Source: Anthostomella pinea (lineage: Eukaryota > Ascomycota > Sordariomycetes > Xylariales > Xylariaceae). Taken from it: a stretch of 64,000 bases of DNA. The DNA is taken from contig CAUWAG010000003.1 in NCBI GenBank assembly GCA_963556695.1, positions 7,874,001 to 7,938,000 of the forward strand, given 5' to 3'. The first letter of the stretch is position 1. Every line of letters starts with the position of its first letter. This document shows positions 34,365 through 44,818 of the stretch, piece by piece. Position numbers and translations under genes: made by a program. Under the pieces are notes generated by a model. The model saw nothing but the letters and a program-made list of their open reading frames with translations. It searched no databases and was not told where the DNA came from.

Positions 34365-35055
34365 CGATCTGTCAATATACCCATAGACACTGAACACGAG
34401 CATATCATCTTCACCGGTCACAATGAAGCATCAGATACATTATCTGACCAGAATTTTTATGCAAACGCAAGTGTATTAACTATGTATGTTCTCACTTGTT
34501 GCTGAGTACGCCGCCACTTTCTTTCCCAACTCGGGAGGTGTCCCAACGAGGAAGTTGAAAATCCTTGAGACGTATAACCATGGGATCTCCAGTGTCGAGA
34601 CGGTCGGATATTCTCAAGAAAACGACCGTGGAGAGATGGGTCGCCTGACTTGTTGCGATGTGAAACTGGGTGCCCGGGTCCGCAGAAAGACTATTCACCC
34701 AGAACCTCGAACGTTGAGTCACCTAACGAACCTGTTCCTTCAGGACATCATAAGCTTGCTGCAGACGATGAATCTGCTCTGGCGTAGATTGATATGTTGG
34801 ATCGGAAGACAATCCTGTTCCGTCCTTCTGGTCTTGGACTGAGCCAGAAGACGACGGCGTTTCACCAGGTCAGTCGCACGCTGAGCCAGAAGACGGCTCT
34901 GGTCTAATAGAGCAGTGTTAGGTTGAACCGAACAAGGAATACGGGGAGTGAATCGATTGCCCAGTGGAACTAACGGATGCCGTGTTTAGCTAGAGGTCGA
35001 TCTTGCCGAACTAAAGTCTAATCGCAAGATAATAGTGTGCTGGGCCGGTTCCATT
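34365..35055. other. Region 3' of the TFIIF duplication
   Basis: No intact gene. A minus-strand segment near 34740-34850 reads DPTYQSTPEQIHRLQQAYDV and more helix-like sequence before a stop. Two 15-bp direct repeats (ctgagccagaagacg at 34839-34853 and 34881-34895) lie beside it with a 42-bp period. This may be further debris from duplication, but it has no recognisable parent in the window. Confidence 0.35.
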
Positions 35056-35304
35056 TCAAACTTTGCGGCACAACAGCTTCCGGGTCTTGTCCAAACCTAT
35101 GCCCGGGCACATGTCAATCTGATGCAGCAACGACTTCCTGGTCGGAAATCCAGGTTTGTTTAAACGATGCTCAAATTTGTTGAGCAGCAGACCGACGGAG
35201 ATCGCTTGAGGATAAGGCGGCATCGCATCAATAATCTCCTGTGAAGAGATCCGGCGAACCAGTCCCTTATGCTGACCATGAGCCGGCGAGCCAGTAGAGG
35301 CCGC
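35056..35304 (-). pseudogene. Tandem duplicate of the TFIIF alpha winged-helix end
   Basis: 82 codons plus TGA that align along their whole length with the last 81 codons of the adjacent gene (35308-35550). Shared stretches include ISSQEIIDAMPP, KFEHRL, KPGFPTRKS and the final LLxRK. Outside a 6-nt insertion about 24 codons differ, of which I count about 20 as amino-acid-changing, and many changes are transversions, so RIP is not the cause. The copy begins one codon after the real stop, in the same frame, and has no internal stop. It has no start codon of its own. A leftover duplication is most likely; use as an alternative terminal exon or readthrough extension is possible but unsupported. 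Confidence 0.75.
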
Positions 35305-35307
35305 GTT

Positions 35308-37468
35308 CTAAGCTTTGCGGCGCAACAGCTTCTGGGTCTTGTCCCAAGCTGTACACATCTTAACCTGATCCAGCCACGACTTCCTGGTCGGAAATCCAGG
35401 TTTCTCTAAACGGTGCTCAAATTTCTTGAGCAGCTGACCGACAGAGATCCCTTGAGGATGAGGCGGCATCGCATCGATAATCTCCTGTGAAGAGATCGGG
35501 TGAATCACTTCCTTACTCTGACCCTGAGCCGGCGAGCCAGGAGAGGCCGCCCGGGCAGACGATGTCGTGGGCTTGCTCCCGACCACATTGCTGCCATGAG
35601 GCGCAACGGGACTACCAGCTCGTGATCCCGAAGGAGTGCCGCGTGCGCTCGCTCCCAGCACCGGCCGCTTCTTCTTCTTCTTGCCGCCTGCACCATCGGA
35701 CATCTCACCAGCCGTAGCCTCGCCATCGCTAGTTGAGCCAGCGCCAGAGCGGATGCGTTGGTTTGCGGGCAAAGGAGTATTGCCACGGCTTCCGGCCATG
35801 GATGCACCAGTCTCCAGCTTCTTCTTCTTGCGGGTAGACTCGGCGCCACTAGAATCCGAGACCATTGGAGATCCGGCCCGCTTGAGAGACTTGGTTTTCT
35901 TTGCTGCTTCGGCAGCTGCCTTCTTGCCTTGAGGGGTGTTGTTTCCCTTAGAAGATGCCCCCTTATCGCCTTTCTTATCCTCTTCTTTTTCTTTCTCCTT
36001 CTCTCTTTCCCTCTCGGAGTCGGAGTCAGACTCGCTCTGTGTCCCTGTTAGTCAATGATAGACCATTTACGAATGCAAGGTCACCTACCGACGACGAAGC
36101 AAAAGGGTCATGGTTCGAATCCGAATCGCTGTCGTATTGGAATTGCTTATCGCGCTTCTTGAGAGCCTTCTTGAGTGATTTGCCGAGAACCTTTCGCTCT
36201 TCCTCTTCTTTTTTCACAGAAGCCTCTTCCTTCTCGACCTTGTTTTCATCGGCATCACCGAACAAGTTCGCTCCAAGCTGTTCACGACGGACTCTTTCCT
36301 TACTATCCTTGACCTCTTCATCCCGGTCAGGTTCGAAGCCTGCGGTCTCGTCATCATCCTGGAATTCATCCCCAGACAGGTCGAGGGTGTCGTGGTCCAT
36401 TTTGTCTCCACGAGAAGACTGCTGGAACGTGTTGCTCTCTTGTTTGATAGCCGCTCGCCCGTTGACAATCTTTCGTGATTCTTCCATAGCAAGTTCCGCA
36501 TTCTTCCGGTCTGTTTCTCTTATGGCCCAGCGCGCGGGAGCGGTCTTTCTGCTCATGGCCTTCTCTGCCTCCTCGATACTCATGTGATTGAATGCTCCTC
36601 GCTTTGGCGTGAACTTGTACCACTTCTCCAGAGGTACCATGCGGAAGCCTCCATTGTGGATCATCAAGGCCACCTTTGACTCGGACAGCGGTGCCTCGTA
36701 TTGTCCAACCCACACGTTCTTGCCGTCGGCATCCTCCAAGTGCCAAGGTAGAGCTTCTACATATCTGATCTCTTGCTCCTTCTTCTGCTTCTCGGTGCGC
36801 GCCTGATAGTTAACTTGCACAAAAGGCTTCTGCTCCTTCTGCTTGCCCTGCTGTCGCTTGAGCGCAAGCTCCTTGGTGACAGGGGCCTTTTGCGCATCGT
36901 CCAAGGCCCGCTGGGCATCTCTCTCGGCCTTCTGCTTTGCGAGCTTTTCCTCATCCTCCGCATTGGCCGGGGGCTGCTCGGGGGCTTCTTCCTTGACCTC
37001 ACGACCCGGCGGCGGTTGCCTCGGGTCGCGTCGATGCAGCGTAACGGGGCGAGTGAACTTTTGCTGGTTTGTCGGATCGATATCGTCAGTTGAACCCTTG
37101 GAAGGTGCAAATCTCATGATGTGGAAACGAAGGCCTCCCTTCAGATCCTTCTTGGTGATGAACAGAGGATACTCGACAGCCCCGGGCGGTTTGGGCCTCG
37201 ACCATCCATCGTTCTGTCTGCGCAGGTGATCAAAGGTTGGGCCTGGTTTCGAAGGAGGTTCGGGTTGCTTAGACTTTCCACCTCTCTTGTCGGTCAAAGA
37301 ACCCTTGTCGAGAGGGGCAGGTTTCGGGGCAACAGGCCGCTTCACGGGTCTTCTGGGCGCAACGAGAGGGTTGACTGGCTTGCGCAGCCTGCGCAGAGAC
37401 GGCGCGCCAGGAGGAGGAGTTGGTCTCTGACCATTCGGGCCAGGGCCACCGGAGGGTGACGCACTCAT
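35308..37468 (-). CDS. TFG1: Transcription initiation factor IIF subunit alpha (RAP74)
   Basis: Two exons, complement 37468-36089 and 36036-35308, 702 residues. Start is the ATG at 37468 (MSASPSGGPGPNG); the frame is open further up only from a TTG. Recognised by the TFIIF alpha dimerisation region (YPLFITKKDLKGGLRFHIMR at about 115-135 and LSESKVALMIHNGGFRMVPL with WYKFTPK at about 290-320), the long acidic/basic charged middle, and the C-terminal winged helix (VIHPISSQEIIDAMPPHPQG to the end), which in yeast and human binds the CTD phosphatase Fcp1. TFIIF binds RNA polymerase II, stabilises it in the preinitiation complex and helps start-site selection. The 52-nt intron joins two serine-rich acidic stretches in phase 0. 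The last 81 codons are duplicated directly downstream (35056-35304). Confidence 0.93.
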
Positions 37469-38906
37469 CGCGAGATAACGCAAAGTCTTCAGTATCGACG
37501 AAAGGCCCAAGCCACCGCTCTACTAATCTTCGGGCTGCATATAGTCGTGGGCAGCGGCGTGTTTAGGCAAGTCACCGACGGTACGGGGAAGATGGTGTTG
37601 CGAGGGTCGGCGCACGGGTTCGCGCGCGCTGTCAGACGCAGGAGCTTGAGAATGCAGGCAGTTGCAAGAATGGGTGGGATGACTCCCGGCACGATTAGCG
37701 CATGCAAGTAGACAATGAAGATTGGAAATGCTTGAAGATGGGTGTTGAACGGTTGATCTGGATAGACGAATGCAGCGACGGCTGCAGACGACGAGGTCGT
37801 GGTGACGACTGAGAATGGAGGATGGAGAAGAATGGACGTGACGGATTGGTGACAAAGGCGACGACCTATGAACGGGCACAGGGCAGGCACAAAGACCCGC
37901 AGCGGCCTAGTGGCGCATTGGGGCGGCTCAAGTTGTGGTACTGTAGGGGTGTGCTGCTATCAATCCAATGGAATCTTCTCCCTGGCAGCTTGAACTCGCG
38001 CGGGATTCGGCAGTACCTATTACGTCATGAACATCCCTCTGATGGGTACCGTCGAGGAATACTTGCAGTGACTCTCAGGCAAATACAGATGCCAGTACTT
38101 CAGCTTGAGCTAGAGGCAAGTACTGCATGTACCCCAAGCTCAGCCTTGAAAACTCCAGTCATGCCAGTGGACCACAGCAGGAGCTCCCCTTCCTAGTGGT
38201 AGCTCCTCCAGCAGCTCCTGCGGCTGGCTGGCAGGCTGGCAGCTTGGGATTTTCACCAATCAACGCCCCGTGATTGATCGCAAGAAGAGCCTCGCACATC
38301 TTGTGCACTCTTCAACTTTCTCATAGGTACGTCCCTTACCTTGCACAGGAACTTCGTCAGTCAGACTTGGATGGTTGATCCGGTGTCTTCCTTCCATTCC
38401 ATTGACGCGATTCTCACTTCTCACGATACTTCTTCCACTGCCCGCACCTCTGACATCCCGTCTGTATCCTGCGATCCACACACTCACCCTCGTTCGCTCA
38501 GTTGGGGTGGGCCTTCACGCTACGATCGCATGACCATTGACGGGAGCGCCATGCAGAGTTGGAGAACCTTCTGTTCGGTTAGGTATACAATATTCACCTC
38601 GGACCAGTCCTGTGTTTGCTGGTCAAGCCTGGGGTTAACCAAAGTTGGGCCAGTCGTCTCACAGATCTTACGTCTCGTCACACACGACATCTGCACCGTT
38701 TCTGTTCTGATCATATCAACAGCCCAGGGCATTACCCGTGGCTCATGCGACTACAAGCGAAGGTTTGCTTGATGAATCTCTGACGGGCAATTGAGGCTTC
38801 ACTCAGTCCCCAGGTTCGAGACACAAGCCACGCAACCCTGTTCGGGCTTGCCCCCATCCACAACTGTTCTACCTGTCTCTTGGTGTTATCCTCATAACCA
38901 GCGACC
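37469..38906. other. Divergent promoter region, TFIIF alpha / Cid1-like
   Basis: No supportable gene; both neighbours start outward from here. The 38260-38900 part is C/T-rich and probably leader of the nucleotidyltransferase gene. A short ORF at 38341-38772 has no recognisable domain. Confidence 0.5.
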
Positions 38907-41900
38907 ATGCAGACCTTCCAAGCCGGCAACGGCCCTTTGGAGGACCACATGCGCAATATCATCCTCACCAACGGCCATCCAGGAGCTGCCCCAGACGCCA
39001 CCACCCCTGATATGTCTACATCGACTGGGGGCTTGTCTTCAGCAAATACCCTCCCCGCCCAACCTGACCTCGCAGGCCATCATACATCGCCGGCGCAGTC
39101 GCACGCTCCTCATAAGGTTGCTGCTAAGAAGCGCCCAAATCAAGCTCAACGGCGGCAGATGAATGCGCAGCTATCGATACCTATTGCCACGAGAGTGCCG
39201 GCGCCTAGCCATGCGCGGACATACATGAATCCCCAGCAGTTCACCAATCCCCAACCTCGACAGGGCAACCCACCACAGAATGCTTTTCACTCGCAATCAG
39301 TAGGACACCGAGGCGGATTCCAAGATCGCGCTCAGACGATGAATGCTCCTCCCTTCCCGACTCAGCGGCACCATCAGGGAGGAGGCTTTCAAGGGCTTGT
39401 ACCCTCCCATACGGAGCAAGGTAAAGACTGGAGACGTCAGCAACCCACTAATTCCGATAAATTCTCGAGAGGTGTCAACGTTGTCTCGGCAGATGCCTTT
39501 CCCTCCCGCGGGCGCAATACTCGACCTAATCTTTACCAACCCGGTGGTCACCGTCAATTCACCTTCAGCGCCGAGCAGCTCGGGAGCCAATCTGGGCTGC
39601 TTGAGAGGCTTTGTCACGTGGTGATCGCAGGAGCCGAGATCGCACCCAGCGAGATCGCCGAAAAAGAAAACTTTCGTGGTTATGTCGAGGCCATCTGCCA
39701 AGATGTCATAACTCGCTACGAGTTCGAGACGAACGGTGCACACGACTTTCAACCTCATACCGTACAGCTGAAGTGCTTTGGGAGCCTCGCGTCTGGTTTC
39801 GCCACCAAGGCAGCTGATATGGACCTCGGCCTCCTAACACCCATGTCTCGACTGCAGCCCGACTCTTCGGAATCTCCAATTCCTCGCCTCATCGAGGGCG
39901 CTCTGCTCCGGGCTGGATTTGGAGCTCGTCTTCTTACCAAAACTCGCGTGCCCATTATCAAACTCTGCGAGAAGCCCAGCCCCAAGTTGCAACAAGACCT
40001 CCTAGAGGAGCGTGTTAAATGGGAAAGGGGGTTGCAAGACGATGACAAGGATGTAGAGGAGGACGATCCAGAGGATCAAGATGCCTCCAGAGATACACCA
40101 TCCACTCTTCCTGGTACTGTTGATACAGCGCAACCTACATTGGGAGATCAGCTATCAAGCTCTCAACCTCTTTCCGGTAGTGGGTTGGAGCCCACGCATC
40201 CTCAGAGCCTAAATTCGCTGAGACAATCTGAAAATCAGTCTTTGGGTAGTTACTACGGCAGTGCGAAGAAACTCCTCCGTCGCTTGGGTGGCCGCGATAT
40301 CACGCAGTCCAACTCGCGTGGCTTCACAGAGGCAGACTTCAAGCTACTCGACGACGTTGCCGCGGCATTCATCCGTGGACTCCGTGACGAGCGTATGAGA
40401 AATCGGATATCAGCTTATCCGTCCTTTCTCCCCAGCGACGTTTTGCAGCTTCCAAACTATCGGACACTCTTCGGCGCCTACACCTTGATAGAGGGCGAGG
40501 AACTTGTGCACTTATGGCAAACGAAAACGCTAGGCGAAACAACTCCAAAGTCTGGGCAAGGTATGTTGTCTGAGAGGGCAGTCCAATGGTGGAACGATCT
40601 GCAATACAAGAAACGATTCGGCGCTGCCCCTTTGGTATTCAACAGAGATCTCCAACTCGCAGTCGAAAGTCTTCGCCAGATCCCGTCCGTTCAACTCGTG
40701 CGTCTCCGACAAGATCCCTATGAGTCAGCAGCACAGTATCACGCACGAGTAGTCAGGATCGCGGCTGATCTGCGCGGCAATGACCCCTCATCGGCTGAAA
40801 CCGATATCAGCCCTCAAATCATCGAATCCTATATATCGGGTATCCGAGATGATCAAGTGCGAGAAGACGTGCGCAATTTCACGATTTCTGCGAATGCTCG
40901 GCGCCTGAGAACAGTAGCCAGAAAACACAAGAGTGCTCATCTCGCTGCCGACTACGAGAGAGCCATTGACAGCTCACTGTACCGTGAAGAGAACATCCCG
41001 GCCATACGAGAGTATATAACCGTTCTGCGACGTGACCTTGTGATGCCATCGCGGTCCGACATTACGCCCCTCGATTTGGTCGTCCCGGTCACGCATAGTG
41101 CGTCTGCTACGGTTGCGCAAGTCCAAAACTTGCCTGACCCGTCGAGACTCGGACCCAACCAGCCGAAAGACCGTTACCACGATAGCCTAGAATTCCCCAA
41201 GAACGGTATCGGGGTGCAGTGTGATATCAACTTCTCGGCTCATCTCGCTCTTCAGAATACCATGCTTCTACGGTGCTATTCTTACACTGACCCGCGAGTC
41301 AGACCGTTGGTACTTTTTGTCAAGCATTGGGCGAAAGCAAGAGGCATCAATACACCATATCGCGGCACGCTGAGTAGCTACGGATATGTATTGATGGTAC
41401 TGCATTACCTTGTGAACATTACGGAGCCGTTCGTCTGTCCTAATCTGCAACAACTCGCACCACCTGATCCGGCCCTCCCATCTAAGGATCTTGAGGGCAT
41501 CACGACATGTAATGGACGCAATGTTCGCTTTTGGAGAGACGAGCAAGCGATCAAAAACCTCGCCCAGGGCAACCAGCTGAATCAAAATAGAGAATCTATG
41601 GGCACACTGCTGCGAGGTTTCTTCGAATACTATGCTCAGAACAACATGATGAGCACGATCCAGAAGCGTGGCTTTGACTGGGGCAGAGATGTACTGAGTC
41701 TTAGGACTTATGGGGGGCTGCTTTCCAAGTCCGAAAAGGGCTGGACGGGCGCGAAGACCGTCATGCAGTTGCAGACAGGACCACCGCCGAATCCAGCTGA
41801 ACTTCAAGCTGCCGCCGTGCCGCAAGCCTCACCAGCAGACGGCATAGCTTCCCAGCAGGCGACGACCCCTTTACACCCTGACCAACCATTGTCTCCGCCA

Positions 41901-42293
41901 GGGCAAGTCCCGACACCCACCGAACAACCGGCGAAGCCCCTAGAGTTCAAAGAAGTCCGACATCGATACCTCTTTGCTATTGAGGATCCGTTCGAGCTTG
42001 AACATAATGTTGCCCGAACTGTCACCCACAATGGCATCGTATCGATCCGCGATGAATTTCGCCGCGCCTGGAGGACCATCCGAGCTGCCGGCCAGACAGG
42101 CCAGACAGGCCAGGAGGACCTGCTGGAGGACATGAAGATCCACAACGAGCAGATTGAGAAGAAGCAATTTGCCGACCTGCTACTGGAGATTCATGGAACT
42201 CACCTGTTTTCCGATGATGATGTCGACAACGAGCTGGCCGTGCGTGCTGCGCGTTTGGGTTTGGACGATCAACGCGAGACAAAGACTACGTGA
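38907..42293 (+). CDS. Cid1-family terminal nucleotidyltransferase
   Basis: Single exon, 1128 residues, start ATG at 38907. The polymerase-beta-type catalytic motif is CFGSLASGFATKAADMDLGL, with G292-S293 and the metal-binding pair D304/D306; the third aspartate is D773 in GIGVQCDINFS. Downstream lie RPLVLFVKHWAKARGI and GTLSSYGYVLMVLHYLV, then the PAP-associated domain (GTLLRGFFEYYAQNN). Enzymes of this family add U, A or CU residues to RNA 3' ends (fission yeast Cid1, Aspergillus CutA/CutB) and feed decapping and decay. The region between VPIIKLCEKP and the third Asp, usually some ten residues, is about 430 residues here. It contains an acidic low-complexity part and a long predicted helical region. 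The N-terminal 200 residues are Q/P/H-rich and disordered. Nucleotide choice cannot be told from sequence. Confidence 0.88.
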   Translation: MQTFQAGNGPLEDHMRNIILTNGHPGAAPDATTPDMSTSTGGLSSANTLPAQPDLAGHHTSPAQSHAPHKVAAKKRPNQAQRRQMNAQLSIPIATRVPAPSHARTYMNPQQFTNPQPRQGNPPQNAFHSQSVGHRGGFQDRAQTMNAPPFPTQRHHQGGGFQGLVPSHTEQGKDWRRQQPTNSDKFSRGVNVVSADAFPSRGRNTRPNLYQPGGHRQFTFSAEQLGSQSGLLERLCHVVIAGAEIAPSEIAEKENFRGYVEAICQDVITRYEFETNGAHDFQPHTVQLKCFGSLASGFATKAADMDLGLLTPMSRLQPDSSESPIPRLIEGALLRAGFGARLLTKTRVPIIKLCEKPSPKLQQDLLEERVKWERGLQDDDKDVEEDDPEDQDASRDTPSTLPGTVDTAQPTLGDQLSSSQPLSGSGLEPTHPQSLNSLRQSENQSLGSYYGSAKKLLRRLGGRDITQSNSRGFTEADFKLLDDVAAAFIRGLRDERMRNRISAYPSFLPSDVLQLPNYRTLFGAYTLIEGEELVHLWQTKTLGETTPKSGQGMLSERAVQWWNDLQYKKRFGAAPLVFNRDLQLAVESLRQIPSVQLVRLRQDPYESAAQYHARVVRIAADLRGNDPSSAETDISPQIIESYISGIRDDQVREDVRNFTISANARRLRTVARKHKSAHLAADYERAIDSSLYREENIPAIREYITVLRRDLVMPSRSDITPLDLVVPVTHSASATVAQVQNLPDPSRLGPNQPKDRYHDSLEFPKNGIGVQCDINFSAHLALQNTMLLRCYSYTDPRVRPLVLFVKHWAKARGINTPYRGTLSSYGYVLMVLHYLVNITEPFVCPNLQQLAPPDPALPSKDLEGITTCNGRNVRFWRDEQAIKNLAQGNQLNQNRESMGTLLRGFFEYYAQNNMMSTIQKRGFDWGRDVLSLRTYGGLLSKSEKGWTGAKTVMQLQTGPPPNPAELQAAAVPQASPADGIASQQATTPLHPDQPLSPPGQVPTPTEQPAKPLEFKEVRHRYLFAIEDPFELEHNVARTVTHNGIVSIRDEFRRAWRTIRAAGQTGQTGQEDLLEDMKIHNEQIEKKQFADLLLEIHGTHLFSDDDVDNELAVRAARLGLDDQRETKTT

Positions 42294-44818
42294 TACCCGA
42301 TAGATTGTTGGTGACGGACGGATGAAAAATACCGGTGGTTTGTAATATCCTTGCTCTGTACCATAGATGGATCATGTGGGCTCACAGCGCTGGCTCTAAT
42401 GGTCTCGCCGATGTTTCGAAATTTTGTGGTAGACATGAGGATGGCTCCATTCAGCTCTGTCAACAGTTGATGCAAGTATCGGCGCGCTAGAAGCATGGTG
42501 GTGACCGTTGGTGACATGCTAACCGCGTGGTCGCATACCTATGGTAGAGTGTGATGAGGTCGCCAATACAGGCGACCTCAATGGTTACTTACTGATCAAG
42601 TTCATACAGCGTGTCTTTTCTTGAATCTCTTTCCAGTGACTGTCATTGTACATGTGCATTTTTAACTGAAGTATAGATGGCCATGCAGAACGTTCTCAAT
42701 CTGTGAGACAGCTACGGTTCCCGACCTCCCCTGACCCAGCGAAAAGGTGTCAGATCGCGAACCTTGGGGCAGACATCAGCACGCTGGCATTCTCTGACCT
42801 GAGGTCAATAACGTCCTGCTCTACATGATCCGCTGGTGGTACGGTGCTACGCGTTGAATCGGAGACTCAGGTCGAGAAGGAGCTGGCACTGGAAGGTCTT
42901 CCGGGCCGTGGGGTTCAGGGTCGAGCGATGAGCGGGTGGCAGTCTTATAGGAGAGAGGTTCATGGAGCGTCTGCCACTAGATGCATAGCGACTGCAGAGT
43001 AGAGAGCTGTCATCAGGTCGCTGGTTTTGGCCTGATGCTAGTGGAGTGTAGCTCGGTACATGCTCGCGGGCGTGGCTTCGTATCGCTCGGATACTGCATT
43101 CGATGCCAGGCTGGCCCTCTTCGTGCTTCCGTAGACGGTCGTGGCTGGTGATCTCGATCGCTGGGTGGGCTGCTCGTGACGAGTTCAAATTGATTGTGAT
43201 GAGTTTGATCAGTTTACCAGTCCTACCGGGCAGCGAGACTGCGTCTCTTGAGTTCGTCACGATGATGTTCCTTTGTTCCTTTGTTCCTTTTTACCGATCT
43301 ACCTACCTGTTGACTGTTGCGTGCAGAACCATGGTTGTTTCCAACTATTTGACTCCCGCTTGTTCAACCTCACAGCCGAAAGGAAGTAGGTAACTGGCAG
43401 TGCGAAACTTCGAGTCCGGCCAACAGGGCACGCATGGGAGCCCCGCTGGGCGTTGAATTGTTGCCTTGGTTGGGGAAACACCATGCTTTCCGGCGCAATT
43501 GTCGCACGCCTTACTCGTCAAGACTTCGAGGCCCTACACAGTTGGTGCAGGGCAGTATGACAGACTGGTAGGAAGCGGATAGCTTTCGCGACCCAATGGA
43601 CAGAAGGTCTGGATGTTCCCTGACAGCTTGGAACACGTCGTGTATCGTCGGCTTTCGAGGAGAACTTTGCCCGACAGCCGCAGCATGCAGAGGTCAAGAA
43701 GATACTGACGGGCTGTGACGTAATTCAAGATACTGGGCCGCGAGGCGTGTCTACATATTTGGGAAAATATAAAAAAAATATGTCCAAAGACAAAGGAATA
43801 CTTGAATAGCCTCCGCTCAGGCTTGAACCCACCTCGTCCTGAGAATGAGATTTACCAAAAAGAAAGGCTCCTAATGGACGTGGGCTGTAAAGGTGTAGTC
43901 TAGTACTACAGCAACCTCCGGAAAATGTGGTAGTTTTCCTCAAGCAAGACTGGTAAACCAGTCCGCCAGATAGGATTTTACAGGGATTTCCTTTGCAGGC
44001 TTGCAGTGAATCTTTCTGGTGCGTTGGAAAATTTGCTCATAGTATGCCTTATATCCTCCCCGGCCCCCCTAACCCCCTACCCGCGTACCCCAACCCCGCC
44101 TCCGGCATTGCGAGGAAACTTGCAGTGTTATCATTAGGGTTGCAATATCGGTGTCCACCCCAATCCGTTAGTTTGAAGGTGGCTGATAGCAAAAGCCTCG
44201 TTTTTGCCTATAGCACGAAAAAATCACGGACCGCTACTCATTGCCAACCGCTCATATCCTCAGGCGAAACTCACACCTCTCCCAGTAGATGCCGCGTCTC
44301 GACCTTATGTGCAGCTTATGGACTGAATATCAATTAGTCGCCTAGGGAATGTTGTCTGACTTGGTGGTGACATGTTCAGAGCTTGCCCTGAGTGGCCCCA
44401 TTCAGGTGTGCACCACCTAGATGACACGGTTCCGATTCCGATACAAGACAATAAGTGGGAGATGACAGCATTAACATCTATCTGCAGAATTTAGAGTTTG
44501 AATTGAGTGGAGCTGGGGTGACTTTGGGTTCAATTGTGAAGTGCAGCAGCTTGTGTATTGATCCTATTGCCATCATGCAAGGCGTAATTATTAAAGTATA
44601 ATTAGTACAATCAGCGCATGTGTATCATGTAAGCAGGTATCCGGCATGCTCGAGGAATGATCAATTATCAGTTATAGCTTTGTTCCCGAGCGGCGTAGAC
44701 AATAGATAGTTGATGTTGACAACGGATCTCACCGACATGTACCAGTGGGAGCTTTGTGATTCTAGTGCCTGAGTTCTCAATCTATTTCCCTGGGTGACTT
44801 GAAGGTGACTCGGCACTG
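42294..44818. other. Gene-free region (2.5 kb)
   Basis: No supportable gene on either strand. A minus-strand ORF (42847-43260) and a plus ORF (43993-44337) have no recognisable content. The stretch near 43760-43800 is A/T-rich. Confidence 0.45.

Noticed and set aside
35056..35550. RIP as the cause of divergence between the TFIIF alpha copies
   Set aside because: Many differences are transversions (G/C, A/C, G/T), whereas RIP makes only C-to-T and G-to-A changes.
43800..43865. tRNA-like sequence on the minus strand (ggttcaagcc B-box-like, matching gcct/aggc ends)
   Set aside because: Only about 60 nt between the ends, and the T stem does not pair; at most a decayed tRNA fragment.
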